A stretch of DNA of 64,000 nucleotides from Clostridiaceae bacterium (GCA_902363625.1 CABJAS010000003.1:62001-126000), one strand, 5' to 3'. Shown: positions 42,738-52,154, numbered from the stretch's first letter. The notes: generated by a model from the sequence alone, not told the origin. Made by a program: numbers and translations.

Positions 42738-43524
42738 CTTGGCGATGATCTCCGAAACGTGTGACATAAAGCTGAGAGATTAGCTCTGCAAATGACAGCA
42801 GCATGAAACGTCCCATATAAAGATCATCATCTGAAGAAATATAAATGACACGATCAAATTCACTCACTAATTTAGGATCATGATTCGCTGTAATCAGAAC
42901 TGACTTTGCCCCCGATTTTTCAATCGCACGCTTCAAACGCGGCGTTCCGCGAAGGTAGTTGCCTCGCACAGATATCGTAATCGCAATGCTGTCAGCATTC
43001 AGACTTTCAGCTATCTTGATCTGTTGATCTGAATCATTTTTCGCGATTGAATATTTATTACATGACAGCAATGCCGCCTGAATCAGCTGAGCAATGCTGT
43101 GAGAAAAATGGGATCCATAAAAAGCAACATTGCTGCTGTTATGAATATCATCTACAAATTCTTCCAATACTTCCCAGTCAAGCAAATCAATCTGTTCTTC
43201 TAAACGCATACCCGCTTTTTTCAAATAAACCGCACTGGCTTTTTTAGGATCTTGAAGCATGACAGGTTCATAATAATCAGTGCTTTTTAAGCTTGTATAT
43301 TTGGCACATTCCATCTTTAAATGGATATAGTCGTCATATCCTAATTTACGACAAAAGCGACTGATCGAAGCAGGTGAAACATGGCAGGTATTTGCGAATA
43401 CTACAATGTTCATCTCGGCAATTTCAGAAATATTCTTTAATATAAAATCAGCGATTGTATAATTTAAATCATCTTTTGATGAAGAATTAACAAATAAAAC
43501 CAGTCGATAAAATAAGTAGTTCAC
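42733..43524 (-). CDS. MurR/RpiR family transcriptional regulator
   Basis: A 263-residue regulator. The N-terminal helix-turn-helix (residues 1-80) includes FANTCHVSPASISRFCRKLGYDD. Residues 110-250 are a SIS domain (NSSNVAFYGSHFSHSIAQLI; SIAITISVRGNYLRGT), which binds phosphosugars. Translation starts with GTG 43524 after AGAGAGGA. It follows the aminotransferase gene by 13 bp in one operon. SIS regulators usually answer to amino sugar phosphates; here the ligand is unknown. Confidence 0.9.
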   Translation of the reverse strand: MNYLFYRLVLFVNSSSKDDLNYTIADFILKNISEIAEMNIVVFANTCHVSPASISRFCRKLGYDDYIHLKMECAKYTSLKSTDYYEPVMLQDPKKASAVYLKKAGMRLEEQIDLLDWEVLEEFVDDIHNSSNVAFYGSHFSHSIAQLIQAALLSCNKYSIAKNDSDQQIKIAESLNADSIAITISVRGNYLRGTPRLKRAIEKSGAKSVLITANHDPKLVSEFDRVIYISSDDDLYMGRFMLLSFAELISQLYVTRFGDHRQG

Positions 43525-43537
43525 CCTATCATCCTCT

Positions 43538-44716
43538 CTATAATTCCTTAATAAATTCTTTAATTAACTGCATTCCCATCATAACATTTTCATCACTTGT
43601 TGCATAGGATAAGCGAATAAAATCATTACATTGACTGCCCAGGGCATTGCCGGGAACGACCGCTACACCTTTTTCCTCCAGCAAGGCATCAGCAAATTGC
43701 TGACCGTCTAATCCGGTCTTCGAGACATCGATAAAAACATAGAATGCCCCTTGCGGTATCACAAAATCAAGCTCCGGTATTTCCTTTAACACTCGAATCA
43801 CTTTCTGCCTACGCTGATCAAAACATCTTACCATTTCTTGTACTTCTTTTCGTGTTGTTTCGTTATTCATCACTTTAGCGACACCAACCTGTATAAAGGT
43901 GGGTGCACAGGTGGTAGCGTACTGATGAACTTTTAATAAGGGTTCTATCAGTTCTTTATCCGCACACAGATATGCCAAACGCCATCCGGTCATCGCATAG
44001 GCTTTAGAAAAACCATTCATCATAATCGTTCTTTGTTTCATTGACGGATATGCGGCAATCGATCTGCATTTTCGCTCATCATACACTAACTGATCGTAGA
44101 TTTCATCGGAAAATACCAGAAGATCATGTTGGATACATACATCACATAAAGCCTGAATAGACACCGGATCATAAACTGCTCCTGTTGGATTGCAAGGATT
44201 ATTAATAATGATCATTTTCGTTCTTGGTGTAATGGCTTCTTTTATCTCTTCTATATCCAGCTGAAAACCATTCTCTTTTTTTAATGGGACATCGACAAAT
44301 ATACCCCCTGCCATATGAATCATATTTTCATAGCTTAAAAAAGCCGGTGTGCAGACGATAACCTCATCCTCTGGATTAATCAGTCCCAGCATGACATGAT
44401 TAATAGCTTCCGAACCACCGCTGGTAATCAGTATTTCTTCACTAGGATCATAGTGGATTCCATGATGACATTTCACAAGTTCAGAGACTTCTTTTCTCAG
44501 TTTCAAATCCCCCCGATTTGAAGCATAATGACTGTAATTGTCTTCTATGGCTTGGATTGTCGCCTGCTTGATCGAGCTCACTGTCGCAAAGTCCGGTTCC
44601 CCTGTACTAAAGCGAATAATTGAACGACCAAGAGCTTCCAAAGCATTCGCTTTATCACTGACTGCACGAATTTTTGAAGCTTTTACTTCGTTTAATCTTG
44701 CTGCTCCTTTATTCAT
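43538..44716 (-). CDS. Class I/II PLP-dependent aminotransferase
   Basis: A 392-residue fold-type I aminotransferase. Landmarks are FSTGEPDFATVSSI near the N-terminus, SGGSEAINHVM for phosphate binding, NNPCNPTGAVYD, FSDEIYDQLVY and the PLP lysine in MNGFSKAYAMTGWRLAY (near residue 228). Late RLSYATSDENV holds the carboxylate-binding Arg. It is aspartate/aromatic aminotransferase-like. With DapH, DapL and DapF in the window, a role as acetyl-diaminopimelate aminotransferase is conceivable but the gene lies 27 kb away. ATG 44716 follows AGGGGGA. The promoter faces YdcF divergently. Confidence 0.9.
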   Translation of the reverse strand: MNKGAARLNEVKASKIRAVSDKANALEALGRSIIRFSTGEPDFATVSSIKQATIQAIEDNYSHYASNRGDLKLRKEVSELVKCHHGIHYDPSEEILITSGGSEAINHVMLGLINPEDEVIVCTPAFLSYENMIHMAGGIFVDVPLKKENGFQLDIEEIKEAITPRTKMIIINNPCNPTGAVYDPVSIQALCDVCIQHDLLVFSDEIYDQLVYDERKCRSIAAYPSMKQRTIMMNGFSKAYAMTGWRLAYLCADKELIEPLLKVHQYATTCAPTFIQVGVAKVMNNETTRKEVQEMVRCFDQRRQKVIRVLKEIPELDFVIPQGAFYVFIDVSKTGLDGQQFADALLEEKGVAVVPGNALGSQCNDFIRLSYATSDENVMMGMQLIKEFIKEL

Positions 44717-44790
44717 TTTTATCCCCCTATTATCATATATTTTCAATTATACCTGAATTTTTGAAAAGTACAATCGTAAACAATATTTTG

Positions 44791-44818
44791 TTGAAGAACG
44801 ACAAAATTACTGTTACAC
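44791..44818 (+). promoter_or_regulatory. Promoter of the YdcF-like gene
   Basis: TTGAAG, a 17-bp spacer and TACACT precede AAAAGGAG. On the other strand TTGTAC-N16-TATAAT serves the aminotransferase gene. Confidence 0.5.
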
Positions 44819-44839
44819 TGATTAAAAGGAGTGATGCCA

Positions 44840-45589
44840 ATGAAGTATTTTAATCGTGGTGTTTTAATTTTATCTATCTTGCTTTTACTCTACGTAATCG
44901 TTATTAATATTGTTTATGGAAATATAGCCTTTTCCAAAATTCTTGGATTTGCTTGTATTCTTGGTATACTTTATGGCATATTCCAGATCAGACAGCATGA
45001 TCAGCTATTAGCCGTCCTGCCGATTTGGTTAAAATATATTTTATATGGTTTATTTACAGCCGGTTTAATATTATTTATAATCGTAGAAAGCGTTATTATT
45101 TATGGTGCTGTACATATTGATGAGCTGCAAGCCGATAAGGTAGTCGTTTTAGGTGCCGGATTAAAAGGCGATCAGATCACCACTTCCTTGCTTTATCGTT
45201 TAGATACAGCGATTGAATATTATCAAAAGTTTCCCGAAACAACTCTGATTGTAAGCGGCGGTCAAGGGGTAGGAGAAACAATCAGCGAAGCCTCTGCAAT
45301 GTATCAATATTTAATCGAACACGGAATTCCTAAAGAGAAGATCATTCAGGAAGATCAGTCAACCAGTACCTACGAAAACTTCAAGTTCTCTATGCAGTAT
45401 ATCCAAGCCAATGATAAGGTCATGATTATATCCAATGACTTTCATATGAGCAGAGCAAAGCTGATTGCCAGCCGTCTAGGCATCGAGGCTTACGGGTACA
45501 GTGCCCCAAGTCATTTGCCAACCATCATTAATTTTTATATTCGTGAATTCTTTGCCTATTTAAAAGATTTTATCTTAATACGTCCATAA
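44840..45589 (+). CDS. YdcF/SanA-like membrane protein (DUF218)
   Basis: A 249-residue protein with three or four N-terminal hydrophobic segments (residues 5-105) and an outside-facing DUF218 domain. Signatures are VVVLGAGLKGDQITTSLLYRL, IVSGGQGVGETISEASAM, IIQEDQSTSTYENFKFS and IISNDFHMSRAKLIASRLG. DUF218 proteins are linked to envelope integrity and, in SanA, to vancomycin entry at high temperature; the chemistry is unknown. I choose ATG 44840, eight bases after AAGGAG; GTG 44831 and ATG 44834 lie too close to it. Confidence 0.88.
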   Translation: MKYFNRGVLILSILLLLYVIVINIVYGNIAFSKILGFACILGILYGIFQIRQHDQLLAVLPIWLKYILYGLFTAGLILFIIVESVIIYGAVHIDELQADKVVVLGAGLKGDQITTSLLYRLDTAIEYYQKFPETTLIVSGGQGVGETISEASAMYQYLIEHGIPKEKIIQEDQSTSTYENFKFSMQYIQANDKVMIISNDFHMSRAKLIASRLGIEAYGYSAPSHLPTIINFYIREFFAYLKDFILIRP

Positions 45590-45852
45590 CCACAATTTTA
45601 CCAAGCAATAGAAAAAGTAAAACAATTAAGCATAAAACAAATATGCCTGCTCATCACGATTTACAGTTTGCCCTTCTATCATCACGGATATCGATCAAGC
45701 CTTTAAAAGTTTAGAGGATCAGCATTTGCTAAAGAGGGAAACGGTCTCTTTGATTTTGGTAATTTTCAGATTCACATATAATTTTTTTTTGAAATTCTAT
45801 TGATAAACAGAGTGTTTTTTAATTCACACTATATAACTATGAATTAATTTTC
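45590..45852. other. Non-coding stretch with a possible gene remnant
   Basis: No intact gene is seen. Between about 45650 and 45790 two plus-strand frames give protein-like pieces (ITDIDQAFKSLEDQHLLKRE, then FAKEGNGLFDFGNFQIHI ending in a stop) that would join with one frameshift. The family is not recognised. No clear terminator for the YdcF-like gene is found. Confidence 0.3.
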
Positions 45853-45881
45853 TTGACATCTTTAAAAGATTGCTTTAAGAT
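45853..45881 (+). promoter_or_regulatory. Promoter of the metNIQ T-box transcript
   Basis: TTGACA (45853-45858), a 17-bp spacer and TAAGAT (45876-45881) on the plus strand. Confidence 0.8.
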
Positions 45882-45888
45882 AACTACA

Positions 45889-46130
45889 ACGACGATGAAA
45901 TGAAGAGTAACTTACTTTTACCTCATAGAGAGTTCTTGGCTGGTGGAAAAGAACAGGGAGCGGTAAGCGAAGATGGTCATGGAGTTGCATGGGTGATATT
46001 TAGCCTATGACGTGAGTGCCCGTTACCGCACTAGAGTATGATAGTACTCGATGAGGTTATGATCGTGAGGTCATAATGAATTAAGGTGGTAACACGAGCA
46101 TGCTCGTCCTTTTATTAGGACGAGCTTTTA
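45889..46130 (+). promoter_or_regulatory. T-box riboswitch, methionine type
   Basis: The leader of metNIQ. Stem I starts near 45927 (AGAGAG, then GGCTGGTGGAAAAGAAC). GCGGTAA (45960-45966) pairs with TTACCGC (46023-46029). The T-box AAGGTGGTAACACGAG is at 46083-46098. The terminator stem GCTCGTCCT/AGGACGAGC (46102-46125) is followed by TTTTATATTTT. Candidate specifier triplets are ATG at 45979-45981 and ATG near 46015; both encode methionine, fitting the transporter downstream. Confidence 0.9.
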
Positions 46131-46149
46131 TATTTTAAGGAGGAATTTT

Positions 46150-47157
46150 ATGATTGAAATTAAAAATGTCAGCAAGATTTATCAAAACAAAAAGCAGACA
46201 ATCAAAGCTGTTGACGATGTCAGTCTAACGATTCGAGATGGTGAAATCTATGGCATTATCGGTTACAGTGGAGCCGGTAAGTCAACACTGCTGCGAATGA
46301 TCAATTCATTAGAAAAACCGACAAGAGGAACAGTGTGGATCGATCAGCAGAATATTTCAGAGCTAAATAAGAAAGCATTGAACCAAGCAAGAATGAAGAT
46401 TGGCATGATCTTTCAGCATTTTAATTTACTTTGGAGCAGGACCGTGATTGAAAATATTGAACTGCCCTTAGAGATTGCCGGGCTTTCTTCAACAGATTGC
46501 AGAGCTCGAGCAAAGGAACTGATTGAACTGGTTGGTTTAAACGGTAAAGAAAACAGTTATCCAAGTGAATTGTCAGGCGGACAAAAACAGCGTGTCGGCA
46601 TTGCCCGAGCTTTAGCCAACCGTCCTACCGTTCTGCTCTGCGATGAAGCCACTTCTGCCCTTGATCCCGATACGACCGAATCTATTTTAGATTTGCTGGT
46701 AAAGATCAATCAGGAACTGCATTTAACCATCGTTTTGATTACCCATCAAATGGAAGTGGTTCAGAAGATCTGTCATCGTGTCGCTGTGATGGTCGAAGGA
46801 AAAGTTGTCGAAGAAGGCACAATGAAAGATATTTTCCTAAAACCAAAACATGCGGTCACCAAACGTTTTGTCGGTGAAGAAAAAAGCTATAATCAGGAAA
46901 CTGATTTAAAAACAATCTATTCAGACGGCGTTTTATACAAACTGACATTCACTCAGGAAAATTCCCGTCAGCCGATCTTATCGCAAGCAATTCGCCACAG
47001 TGATTTGGATATCAGCATCGTTCAGGCAAAGCTGACAAATACACAGGAAATGTCTTTTGGAATGATGTATATCCATGCTTCAAAATGTGATGATCAAAAG
47101 CATCAGTGCTTTATCCAGTTTTTAAAAGAAAAAAATGTTTTAGTGGAGGTGATTTAA
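46150..47157 (+). CDS. metN: Methionine ABC transporter ATP-binding protein
   Basis: Powers uptake of methionine with MetI and MetQ. The 335 residues include Walker A GYSGAGKSTLL (near residue 38), Q-loop FQHFNLLW, signature LSGGQKQRVGIARAL, Walker B VLLCDEATSALD and H-loop LITHQM. The C-terminal 90 residues form the NIL domain, which in MetN binds methionine and slows transport when it is plentiful. AAGGAGG precedes the ATG. The stop codon abuts the metI start. The methionine T-box lies directly upstream. Confidence 0.96.
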   Translation: MIEIKNVSKIYQNKKQTIKAVDDVSLTIRDGEIYGIIGYSGAGKSTLLRMINSLEKPTRGTVWIDQQNISELNKKALNQARMKIGMIFQHFNLLWSRTVIENIELPLEIAGLSSTDCRARAKELIELVGLNGKENSYPSELSGGQKQRVGIARALANRPTVLLCDEATSALDPDTTESILDLLVKINQELHLTIVLITHQMEVVQKICHRVAVMVEGKVVEEGTMKDIFLKPKHAVTKRFVGEEKSYNQETDLKTIYSDGVLYKLTFTQENSRQPILSQAIRHSDLDISIVQAKLTNTQEMSFGMMYIHASKCDDQKHQCFIQFLKEKNVLVEVI

Positions 47158-47814
47158 ATGGGAAATCAAATTGATTGGGAAAGTATTATGATTGCACTTG
47201 GGGATACTTTATTTATGAGTTTTACCTCATTAATTGCAGCGATCGTGCTGGGACTGCTTTTAGGCATCCTCTTATACATTACACAAGATGACGGTCTTTA
47301 TCCTAACCGATTCATCAGCCGAACCCTTAATTTTCTAGTAAATATCCTAAGATCTATCCCCTTTATTATCCTCTTATTTATCCTTCTTCCTCTGACAAAG
47401 GTATTAGTTGGATCAATTTTAGGAGCGAAGGCAGCTTTACCGGCTCTGATCATTTCCAGTGCGCCCTTTTATGCCCGCATGTGCATGGTTGCCTTCAATG
47501 AAGTAGATAAAGGAACCATTGAAGCAAGCAAGGCAATGGGAGCCTCTAACTGGCAAATTATGACAAAAATCCTGTTGCCGGAAGCAAAACCGGCTTTATT
47601 TTCCAACATGACTATCATGGGAGTTACTCTCATTGGTTATACAGCCATGGCGGGTGCCATCGGTGCCGGTGGTCTGGGACATTTAGCGTATTTATATGGT
47701 ATCGCCAGAAATAATCCGACCATGACCTACATTGCGACTTTCTTAATATTAGTCATCGTCTTCATTGTCCAAATGATTGGCGATCGCATTGTGAAAACTA
47801 CAGATAAAAGATAG
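47158..47814 (+). CDS. metI: Methionine ABC transporter permease
   Basis: A 218-residue inner-membrane permease with five hydrophobic segments. The coupling motif that touches the ATPase is EASKAMGASNWQIMTKILLPEA (EAA loop, near residue 121). Family landmarks are LRSIPFIILLF and TAMAGAIGAGGLG. It starts immediately after the metN stop, with GGAGG inside the metN end, so translation is coupled. It forms the channel through which MetQ delivers methionine. Confidence 0.95.
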   Translation: MGNQIDWESIMIALGDTLFMSFTSLIAAIVLGLLLGILLYITQDDGLYPNRFISRTLNFLVNILRSIPFIILLFILLPLTKVLVGSILGAKAALPALIISSAPFYARMCMVAFNEVDKGTIEASKAMGASNWQIMTKILLPEAKPALFSNMTIMGVTLIGYTAMAGAIGAGGLGHLAYLYGIARNNPTMTYIATFLILVIVFIVQMIGDRIVKTTDKR

Positions 47815-47825
47815 GAGAAAACAAC

Positions 47826-48665
47826 ATGAAAAAACTAACTACATTATTATTTACTGCTTTATTATTTATCACTTTAGTAGGCTGTTCTAATAAAAACAGC
47901 GGTTCTGCGAATACTTTAATCGTTTCTGCTACCTCAGATCCTCATTCAAGAATTTTGGAAGCAGCTAAGCCTATTTTAAAGGAAAAATACGATATTGATT
48001 TAAAGATTAAGGTTTTAGATGATTACTACATTTTCAACAAAGCCCTAGATAACGGCGAAGTCGATGCTAACTATTTCCAGCATTTGCCTTTCTTTGAAGA
48101 AGAATTAGCGACACATCAATATGATTTAGTTAATGCCGGGGGAATCCATATCGAACCCTTTGGTATCTATTCTAAAAAATACAGCAATTTAGAGGATATC
48201 CCGAATGGAGCTATGGTAATCATCTCAAATTCTGTTGCCGATAACGGACGTATTCTAGCTATTTTAGCGGATGCCGGTCTGATTAAGATTCCCGAAGGTA
48301 AAAACATTTTCGATTTAACGATCAGTGAAATCCAAAATAATAAAGACTATAATCCTAAAGCATTGAAATTTAATGAAATCAAACCGGAACTGTTAGTCAC
48401 TACTTTCAACAGCAATGAAGGAGATTTAGTGGCAATCAACGGAAATTACGCTATTCAAGGAGGATTAAACCCAAGTCAAGATGCATTGATCTTGGAGAGT
48501 GCTTCACAGGATAACCCATATGTCAATATTGTGGCAACAACTAAGACTCTACAAAATGATGACCGTATTTTGGCTTTGGTAGAAGTATTGCAGTCTGACG
48601 AAATCAAACAGTTTATAGAAAATACCTACAGCAATGGTTCAGTTATCCCTGCTGAAACAAATTAA
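47826..48665 (+). CDS. metQ: Methionine-binding lipoprotein
   Basis: A 279-residue substrate-binding protein of the NlpA/MetQ family. The lipobox LVGC puts the lipidated Cys at residue 20. The family signatures are SATSDPHSRILEAAKPIL, DANYFQHLPFFEEE, HIEPFGIYSKKY and NSVADNGRILAIL; methionine relatives begin the last with Pro-N-D, so binding of a close analogue is possible. It is the last gene of metNIQ, 11 bp after metI, and has its own terminator. Confidence 0.94.
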   Translation: MKKLTTLLFTALLFITLVGCSNKNSGSANTLIVSATSDPHSRILEAAKPILKEKYDIDLKIKVLDDYYIFNKALDNGEVDANYFQHLPFFEEELATHQYDLVNAGGIHIEPFGIYSKKYSNLEDIPNGAMVIISNSVADNGRILAILADAGLIKIPEGKNIFDLTISEIQNNKDYNPKALKFNEIKPELLVTTFNSNEGDLVAINGNYAIQGGLNPSQDALILESASQDNPYVNIVATTKTLQNDDRILALVEVLQSDEIKQFIENTYSNGSVIPAETN

Positions 48666-48688
48666 CGATGCACAGCCATCGTTTTTTT
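48664..48688 (+). terminator. Terminator of metNIQ
   Basis: AACGATG and CATCGTT with a 6-base loop run into seven T. The metQ stop is at the foot of the stem. Confidence 0.85.
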
Positions 48689-48763
48689 ATTGCTTTCATG
48701 ATTAATTATCAAGATAAACCATTATGCTTTAATCCCTATCTGTCCTTATGTTAATATTTATGT

Positions 48764-48791
48764 TTGTTTCGATTTATAATTATAGTATAAT
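48764..48791 (+). promoter_or_regulatory. Candidate promoter of the GGDEF gene
   Basis: TTGTTT (48764-48769), a 16-bp spacer and TATAAT (48786-48791). It leaves a leader of about 145 bases before the start codon, AT-rich and without a fold I recognise. Confidence 0.5.
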
Positions 48792-48943
48792 ATAAAATAT
48801 AAGATCTAAATTTGATTGGCAATGGAAATTATTTAGCTTAATAAAAGCTCAATGTTAGAAAAGATTATAAGAACCAATGATGTTGGCAATTATAATATTT
48901 TTTTTCAAAAAATAAAGTGAAAATTGTCTAATGAGGAGGAATC

Positions 48944-50128
48944 ATGTTGTTTAAAAGAAACTCGATGAGCAGACCAATACGGCGTATGGATGTTCAGGTA
49001 TCTATTTTTACTGCGGCTGTTGTCACTGTCTCATGTTTGTGTGTGTTTGCCGTACATTATTTCAGCACCTATCACGATATGATTCGTTCATTAAATGATC
49101 GTGTGTTGGCAATCTATGATTATTTGGAAGATTCACTTGATCGAGAAGCATTTTCACAGCTTCGATCAATAGAGGATATGAATACTCCATTATATCAAGA
49201 CAGCCGTCAAATCTTTGCGAATGTTAAGCAGGCAACAGATGTGCGTTATCTTTATACCGCAACCCAAATAGAAAACGGGGACTTCATTTATCTTATTGAC
49301 GGACTGCCTTTAGATGCTGAAGATTTTCGTCATCCCGGGGATTTAATTGAAAAAGAAATTATCCCGGAACTGCAGCGAGCCATGAATGGTGAAACAATCA
49401 TGCCAAGCAATATCAAAGAAACAGAATGGGGAAAAATATTTATCGCCTATCTTCCTATCCATTCAGAACAAAATAACGATGTGGTAGGTGTCGTTGGCAT
49501 CGAATTTGATGCTGCCAAACATTATAATACATATAAAAATCTTCGCTTATTTACTCCCATTATTATTTTAGGAACCTGCTTATTATCAATTGTTTTTGCT
49601 GTTATTTTCTTCCGTCGTATTTCTAATCCGCTTTATCGTGATATGGCGAATACCGATCATCTGACACAACTTAAAAATCGCAATGCCTATCTTGTGGATA
49701 CACAAAATTTAGAGGCTCTACATACGGTTTTAGACATAGGGATTCTAGTCATTGATCTTAATAATCTTAAAACAGTAAACGATGAACTTGGTCATGATCA
49801 CGGCGATACTTATCTTCAAGTATCTGCACAGGTATTATTAAAGGCGGTTGAACGAAATGGAACTGTATATCGTATTGGCGGAGATGAGTTTGCGGTTTTA
49901 GTTCCTCATGCTGATGAAAAGATGATGAAAAAATTAGAATCAACTATTCATCTTGTTTTTAGTGAAAGTAAGCCGGATTGGTCTATCAACATCGGACTTG
50001 CGATTGGGTGGTATATTTGTACAGATAAAGATACACTGCAATCTGCATTTAATCAAGCGGATACTTTGATGTATAAACATAAAAAAGCTGAACATCAGCA
50101 AAAAAACAAGGAGGGTGAAATTCAATAA
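48944..50128 (+). CDS. Membrane GGDEF protein, probable diguanylate cyclase
   Basis: A 394-residue protein. A membrane segment (residues 18-42), an extracytoplasmic sensor of Cache-like character (about 45-200, DVRYLYTATQIENGDFIYLI), a second segment (about 202-225) and a GGDEF domain (about 235-385). The active-site loop is intact (RIGGDEFAVL), with substrate residues in TDHLTQLKNRNAYL and DLNNLKTVNDELGHDHGD. It should make cyclic di-GMP in response to an outside signal. No R-x-x-D inhibitory site is seen five residues before the GGDEF motif. GAGGAGGA precedes ATG 48944. It is monocistronic. Confidence 0.93.
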   Translation: MLFKRNSMSRPIRRMDVQVSIFTAAVVTVSCLCVFAVHYFSTYHDMIRSLNDRVLAIYDYLEDSLDREAFSQLRSIEDMNTPLYQDSRQIFANVKQATDVRYLYTATQIENGDFIYLIDGLPLDAEDFRHPGDLIEKEIIPELQRAMNGETIMPSNIKETEWGKIFIAYLPIHSEQNNDVVGVVGIEFDAAKHYNTYKNLRLFTPIIILGTCLLSIVFAVIFFRRISNPLYRDMANTDHLTQLKNRNAYLVDTQNLEALHTVLDIGILVIDLNNLKTVNDELGHDHGDTYLQVSAQVLLKAVERNGTVYRIGGDEFAVLVPHADEKMMKKLESTIHLVFSESKPDWSINIGLAIGWYICTDKDTLQSAFNQADTLMYKHKKAEHQQKNKEGEIQ

Positions 50129-50190
50129 CTCTTTATAGTTATTTCTTATAGATATTTTAGCATTCTATAATGCCTAAAGAAAATAAAAAA

Positions 50191-50263
50191 AGCCGATAAT
50201 CTTCATTATAAGAATGAAGCATTATCAGCTATAAAGTTTCTATCTTTTTGATAGGAACTATTT
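50191..50263. terminator. Two back-to-back terminators
   Basis: A long imperfect stem at 50191-50230 (GCCGATAAT with ATTATCAGC, plus inner CTTCATT/AATGAAG) runs into seven T on the minus strand and ends the DegV gene. GTTTCTATC and GATAGGAAC (50236-50254) followed by TATTTTTTT fits the plus-strand GGDEF gene. Confidence 0.75.
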
Positions 50264-51094
50264 TTTTATCCATTGGATCGCAACACATTCTGGTCCGCCT
50301 TGAGTAATAAAGGCAGGTGTTAATTCAAAAATTTCCACTTCTGCTGTTGGGAATTTTTCTTTTATCTTACTTGCAGCCGTTTCCGCTTGTTTTAAAACGC
50401 CACCATGACTGATCGTAATATATGTATTTTCATCAACCTGATCTCTTTCCATATCTCCGAATAATTTACTGACAGCCGATGTAAAGGTTCTGCCTATTCC
50501 GTGTTTTTCCAAACGCTTGCGATCTTCTGTCTGCGTCATGATCGGAACGATCTTTAATAAACCACCCAAAGTTGCCGCAATAGGCGTTAGACGTCCACCG
50601 CGCTTTAAGAAATCAAAATCCTGAGGAAGCAGGAACGAACGATTTTCTTCCAAAGATCCCTGCAGGGCTTCAAGAATTTCAGCCTTACTCTTTCCTTCGT
50701 CAGCTAAACGTTTTGCCTTTAATACCAAATAACGATGAGGTCCGCACAGTGTCTTGCTGTCTACAATTGAAATGTTTTCCTGATTAGAAACCATCTGACT
50801 GGCACTGACTGCACTTTGATATGTACCTGACAATCCATCGCACATAAAGATACCTAAGATTTCATCATTAGGATATTTTTCAAATGCTTCCACTAATTTT
50901 CCAATCGGTGGCTGTGAAGATGAAGGAACGCCCCCTTCTTTTATTTTTTTTAGAAAAGTCTCACTATCCATCTCAACAAGCTCTGCATAAGATTCATGAT
51001 TGATACTGACACTTAAAGGAATGATATCGATTCCTAGTGCTTCTCCTTCTTTTGGAGAAAACATTGTTGATGTATCTGCAATTATTTTTACCAT
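50258..51094 (-). CDS. DegV family fatty-acid-binding protein
   Basis: A 278-residue DegV/FakB-type protein. Landmarks are KIIADTSTMFSPKEGEALGI at the start, SSQPPIGKLVEAFEKYP (lipid carboxylate site), MCDGLSGTYQSA and the late ISHGGVLKQAE. FakB proteins present fatty acids to the kinase FakA, so imported fatty acids can enter phospholipids; fakA is not in the window. The ATG follows AAGGTAATTC, a loosely matched site. It is a single gene. Confidence 0.92.
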   Translation of the reverse strand: MVKIIADTSTMFSPKEGEALGIDIIPLSVSINHESYAELVEMDSETFLKKIKEGGVPSSSQPPIGKLVEAFEKYPNDEILGIFMCDGLSGTYQSAVSASQMVSNQENISIVDSKTLCGPHRYLVLKAKRLADEGKSKAEILEALQGSLEENRSFLLPQDFDFLKRGGRLTPIAATLGGLLKIVPIMTQTEDRKRLEKHGIGRTFTSAVSKLFGDMERDQVDENTYITISHGGVLKQAETAASKIKEKFPTAEVEIFELTPAFITQGGPECVAIQWIKK

Positions 51095-51173
51095 ATGAAT
51101 TACCTTCCAATACTATATAATGTGGTTTTAAACTCTACTTACAAGTGTATTATACTCAAGTTTACCATTAAGT

Positions 51174-52154
51174 TCAACATAAAAGATCAGCAGGAAAGAT
51201 AATATTCGCTTTTTTTCGCGCTTTATCCGCTATTTCCATCACTTTTAAGCTTTCTTCCAATAATTTAAAGCAGGCTTCTAAATCCTTTTGCTCATAAATC
51301 TCCTTAAAATCTAACAATTCATAATACATACCGTTGCGTTCTGTTTGCTCATTAAAGGTTTGTGTATCTTTCTTTACTAAATCAATCTGTGTCAGTCCGC
51401 TTGGTGAGCTGGGACTATACAGACAACCCTGTTCTCCCTGAATAGAAACAAAGCGATGTCCTGAACAATCTTTTGCTCCGACACTGCTGAAAATAAAATC
51501 TTCATATTTCAAGATCAATACCCCGGAAACATCAACTCCATTTGGATGAAGATTCGCGATATAATCCACTTCTATAGGCTCTCCAAACAATGAAACCGCT
51601 AAATGAATATTATAAATATTAAGATCCAGCAACGCGCCGCCGGCATACTCCAAATTAAAGACATTCGGTGTCTCTCCTGATAACAAGGCATTATACTTAG
51701 AAGAATACTGACTAAAATTAGTTTGCACCATTCTGATGCGTCCAATCTCATTTATTTTTTCTTTTAAAATCTTAAAGTTAGGCAAATGTATATTAATAAT
51801 TGCTTCAAATAAAAAACGTTTTCTTTCTTTTGCGATCCTGATCAATTCTTTTAGTTCCCCGCCATTCGAACAAAACGGCTTTTCACACATAACATGCTTA
51901 TCTGCCTCCAAAGCCAGCTTACAGTACTTAAAATGTAAGCCGTTTGGTGTCGCTACATAAATAAAATCCAGTTTTGGATCGGCAATCATCTGATGATAAT
52001 CATCATATATTTTTTCAATCTGACACTCTTTGGCAAATGCTTTTGCCTTTTCCATCGTTCTCGAACAAACGGCATGGATTTCTAAATCATTTTTTCTTGC
52101 GCCATCTATGAATGCTTTTGCAATCATTCCGGTGCCAATAATTCCTATCTTCAT
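51174..52154 (-). CDS. Gfo/Idh/MocA family oxidoreductase
   Basis: A 326-residue NAD(P)-dependent oxidoreductase. The Rossmann start is KIGIIGTGMIAKAF, followed by DFIYVATPNGLHFKYC and the family E-K-P motif KHVMCEKPFCSN (Lys near residue 92 is catalytic). The C-terminal domain holds YAGGALLDLNIYNIHLAV with the active-site Asp and His. The substrate is likely a sugar, inositol or trans-dihydrodiol type compound. ATG 52154 is chosen, eight bases after AAGGGG; GTG 52163 lies within that site. It is monocistronic. Confidence 0.9.
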   Translation of the reverse strand: MKIGIIGTGMIAKAFIDGARKNDLEIHAVCSRTMEKAKAFAKECQIEKIYDDYHQMIADPKLDFIYVATPNGLHFKYCKLALEADKHVMCEKPFCSNGGELKELIRIAKERKRFLFEAIINIHLPNFKILKEKINEIGRIRMVQTNFSQYSSKYNALLSGETPNVFNLEYAGGALLDLNIYNIHLAVSLFGEPIEVDYIANLHPNGVDVSGVLILKYEDFIFSSVGAKDCSGHRFVSIQGEQGCLYSPSSPSGLTQIDLVKKDTQTFNEQTERNGMYYELLDFKEIYEQKDLEACFKLLEESLKVMEIADKARKKANIIFPADLLC

